Shown here: piece by piece, positions 62,285-64,000 of the stretch
How positions within the stretch are numbered: the stretch's first letter is position 1
Layout: every line of letters starts with the position of its first letter
Source: Methanomassiliicoccales archaeon
GTDB taxonomy: Archaea > Thermoplasmatota > Thermoplasmata > Methanomassiliicoccales > UBA472
DNA: 64,000 bases
Reading direction: 5' to 3'
Assembly: GCA_013415865.1 (NCBI GenBank)
Contig: CP058896.1
Coordinates: 1,035,957 to 1,099,956, forward strand
Notes under the pieces: model-generated
What the model saw: only the letters and a program-made list of their open reading frames with translations
Told to the model about the DNA's origin: nothing
The model's database searches: none
Program-made: the position numbers and the translations under genes

Positions 62285-64000
62285 GTGGCCGACGAGAACG
62301 AGAACAATGGGCAAGATATCCGACCAACGGTCCAGGAGGAGGTCCCGAAGAACCTGATCAAGCGCCCTATAGAGGCTGAGATGAAGAAGTGCTACATCGA
62401 TTATGCGATGAGCGTCATAGTGGGCCGGGCATTGCCGGACGTGAGGGATGGGCTGAAACCGGTCCACAGGCGCATCCTGTACGCGATGTACGACATGGGC
62501 ATCGCCTCTAACAAGCCGCATAAGAAGAGCGCAAGGGTGGTCGGTGACACCCTCGGCCGTTATCACCCTCATGGCGACACCGCGGTCTACGATTCATTGG
62601 TCCGTATGGCCCAACCATTCTCCCTCAGGTACATGTTGATAGATGGTCAGGGGAACTTCGGGTCGGTCGACGGCGATTCCGCGGCCGCGATGCGATACAC
62701 TGAATGTCGTCTCAGCAAGATAGCCGAGGAGATGCTGCTTGACATCGACAAGGAGACGGTCAACTTCGTGGACAACTTCGATGGGAGCCTCAAGGAACCA
62801 GAGGTCCTTCCCGCGAAGCTACCGAATCTGATACTCAACGGAGCGTCGGGAATAGCGGTCGGGATGGCCACCAACATGCCTCCCCACAACCTCAAGGAGA
62901 CCGTGGATGCCATAGTGCATCTCATAGATCACCCCGATGCCGAGGTGATCGACCTCATGCAGTTCATAAAGGGACCTGACTTCCCCACGGGGGGAATTTT
63001 GTATGGTGTAGGTGGCATCCTTGAGGCCTACCAGACAGGAAGGGGCAAGCTCCGGGTCCGTGCAAGGACGGAGATCGAGGAGCACGAGGGCAGGACAAGG
63101 ATCATCGTCAGAGAGATACCTTATCAGGTGAACAAGTCCAAGCTGATAGAGTCGATAGCTGACCTGGTGAAGGACAAGAAGGTCGAGGGCATCACGGACC
63201 TGCGCGACGAGAGCGACAGGCAGGGGATGCGCATCGTCATCGAGCTGAGGAAGGACATTCAGCCGGACATAGTGCTGAACCACCTGTTCAAGCAGACCCA
63301 GCTCGAGTCGGGATTTGGTGTGATAAACCTAGCGCTGGTGAACAATGAGCCCAAGGTCCTGACCCTCAAGGAGCTGCTCCAGAATTACATCGCTCATCGG
63401 CACGACGTCGTGGTGAAAAGGACCAGGTATGAGCTGGCACAGGCAAGGAAGCGCGAACATATACTCATAGCGCTGATCATGGCCGTGGACGCGATAGACG
63501 AGACCCTTGCGATCATCAGGGGTTCCGGGACCCCCGAGGAGGCAAGGAACGGCCTCATGACGAGGTTCGGGATCGATGAAGAACAGGCGAAGGCCATACT
63601 GGACATGCGCCTGCAGAAGCTGACGGGCCTGGAGATCGAAGAGCTGAGGAACGAGTTCGCCGACCTCGAGAGGACCATCGCCGACCTGTTGGACATATTG
63701 GCGAACGAGAGCAGGGTCTACGGCATCATCAAGACAGAGCTGCAAAAGCTGAAGGAGGAGTTCGGGGACGAGCGGAGGACCGAGATAGTGGCAGACGCCA
63801 GGGACCTGGAGGACGAGGACCTCATCCCGAACGAGGACATGGTCGTCATGGTGACCCAGGATGGTTATATCAAGCGCGTCCCGCTCGACACCTACAAGCA
63901 GCAGAGGCGTGGCGGCATAGGCCTCATGGGAATGGAGACCAAGGAAGAGGATTTCGTCACTGACATGTTCGTCACGCTCACCCACAATTTCCTTTTGTTC
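62285..64000 (+). CDS. gyrA: DNA gyrase subunit A, 3' end outside the window
   Basis: 572 residues visible from GTG 62285, which begins ten bases after the gyrB stop with GAGGTGAG in between; the gene runs off the window. The catalytic Tyr region is [14 protein letters not shown], and [20 protein letters not shown] is the DNA-gate helix. Near the end QRRGGIG is the GyrA box that distinguishes gyrase from topoisomerase IV, so true supercoiling activity is expected. It opens with a 15-residue acidic tail (VADENENNG) before the family start. Confidence 0.95.
   Translation, partial: MADENENNGQDIRPTVQEEVPKNLIKRPIEAEMKKCYIDYAMSVIVGRALPDVRDGLKPVHRRILYAMYDMGIASNKPHKKSARVVGDTLGRYHPHGDTAVYDSLVRMAQPFSLRYMLIDGQGNFGSVDGDSAAAMRYTECRLSKIAEEMLLDIDKETVNFVDNFDGSLKEPEVLPAKLPNLILNGASGIAVGMATNMPPHNLKETVDAIVHLIDHPDAEVIDLMQFIKGPDFPTGGILYGVGGILEAYQTGRGKLRVRARTEIEEHEGRTRIIVREIPYQVNKSKLIESIADLVKDKKVEGITDLRDESDRQGMRIVIELRKDIQPDIVLNHLFKQTQLESGFGVINLALVNNEPKVLTLKELLQNYIAHRHDVVVKRTRYELAQARKREHILIALIMAVDAIDETLAIIRGSGTPEEARNGLMTRFGIDEEQAKAILDMRLQKLTGLEIEELRNEFADLERTIADLLDILANESRVYGIIKTELQKLKEEFGDERRTEIVADARDLEDEDLIPNEDMVVMVTQDGYIKRVPLDTYKQQRRGGIGLMGMETKEEDFVTDMFVTLTHNFLLF

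Overview
The window looks like chromosomal DNA of a euryarchaeon, most likely of the Thermoplasmata (for example the Methanomassiliicoccales side). Evidence is an archaeal A-type ATP synthase, Orc1/Cdc6, PolD small subunit, primase PriS, MCM, TiaS, NMD3, LX/prefoldin/FtsY, archaeal signal peptidase and a DUF835 protein, together with a bacterial-type gyrBA pair. Base composition is GC-rich with AT-rich promoters. Many starts look leaderless, with a TATA box about 26-27 bases upstream of the start codon, and several are GTG or TTG. The exact lineage is inference. I see no insertion sequence, prophage or CRISPR array.

Layout. 1-1.3 kb: 3' part of the PolD small subunit. 1.3-9.8 kb: minus-strand ATPase operon atpH-I-K-E-C-F-A-B-D ending in an overlapping 43-residue membrane ORF. 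10-12.7 kb: dCMP deaminase, signal peptidase and orc1/cdc6. 12.75-12.94 kb: probable replication origin. 13-20.8 kb: hflX, two small membrane-associated proteins, tiaS, thiolase, a 32-residue leaderless ORF, an M20 peptidase and the LX-pfdA-ftsY operon. 20.8-25.6 kb: radical SAM protein, membrane protein, priS with a divergent neighbour on one shared TATA box, and an epimerase. 25.6-27.6 kb: a compact cluster of DUF134, HTH_10, NifX-like and DGC-domain proteins with several dyads and repeats. 27.7-34.5 kb: htpX, a lipid-free secreted protein, PHP and HPS-RraA, a KaiC-like ATPase with a degenerate partner, a type IV pilin, an ArsC-like phosphatase and Tsr3. 34.7-38.9 kb: mcm with three inteins. 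39-45.7 kb: DUF424, NMD3, ABC transporter, two-subunit fumarase and surface/hypothetical proteins. 45.8-51.2 kb: a 1796-residue Lhr-type helicase. 51.2-60.1 kb: thiE, thiM, a regulator, OGG glycosylase, methyltransferase, adenosine-specific kinase, endonuclease IV, zinc-ribbon and DUF835 proteins, a tRNA-Thr with a D-loop insertion, and thiC. 60.4-64 kb: gyrB and the 5' part of gyrA.

How it fits together. Replication functions (PolD, Orc1, PriS, MCM, gyrase) and DNA repair (Lhr, OGG, Nfo) are spread around a candidate origin that has two inverted ORB-like elements. A third ORB-like element lies just upstream of the mcm promoter, which suggests an Orc1-linked regulatory connection. An exact 18-bp palindrome is shared by the origin and the intergenic region at 33.4 kb. 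The most system-like unexplained locus is the DUF134/HTH_10/NifX/DGC cluster, which I read as a metal- or Fe-S-cluster-responsive regulon.
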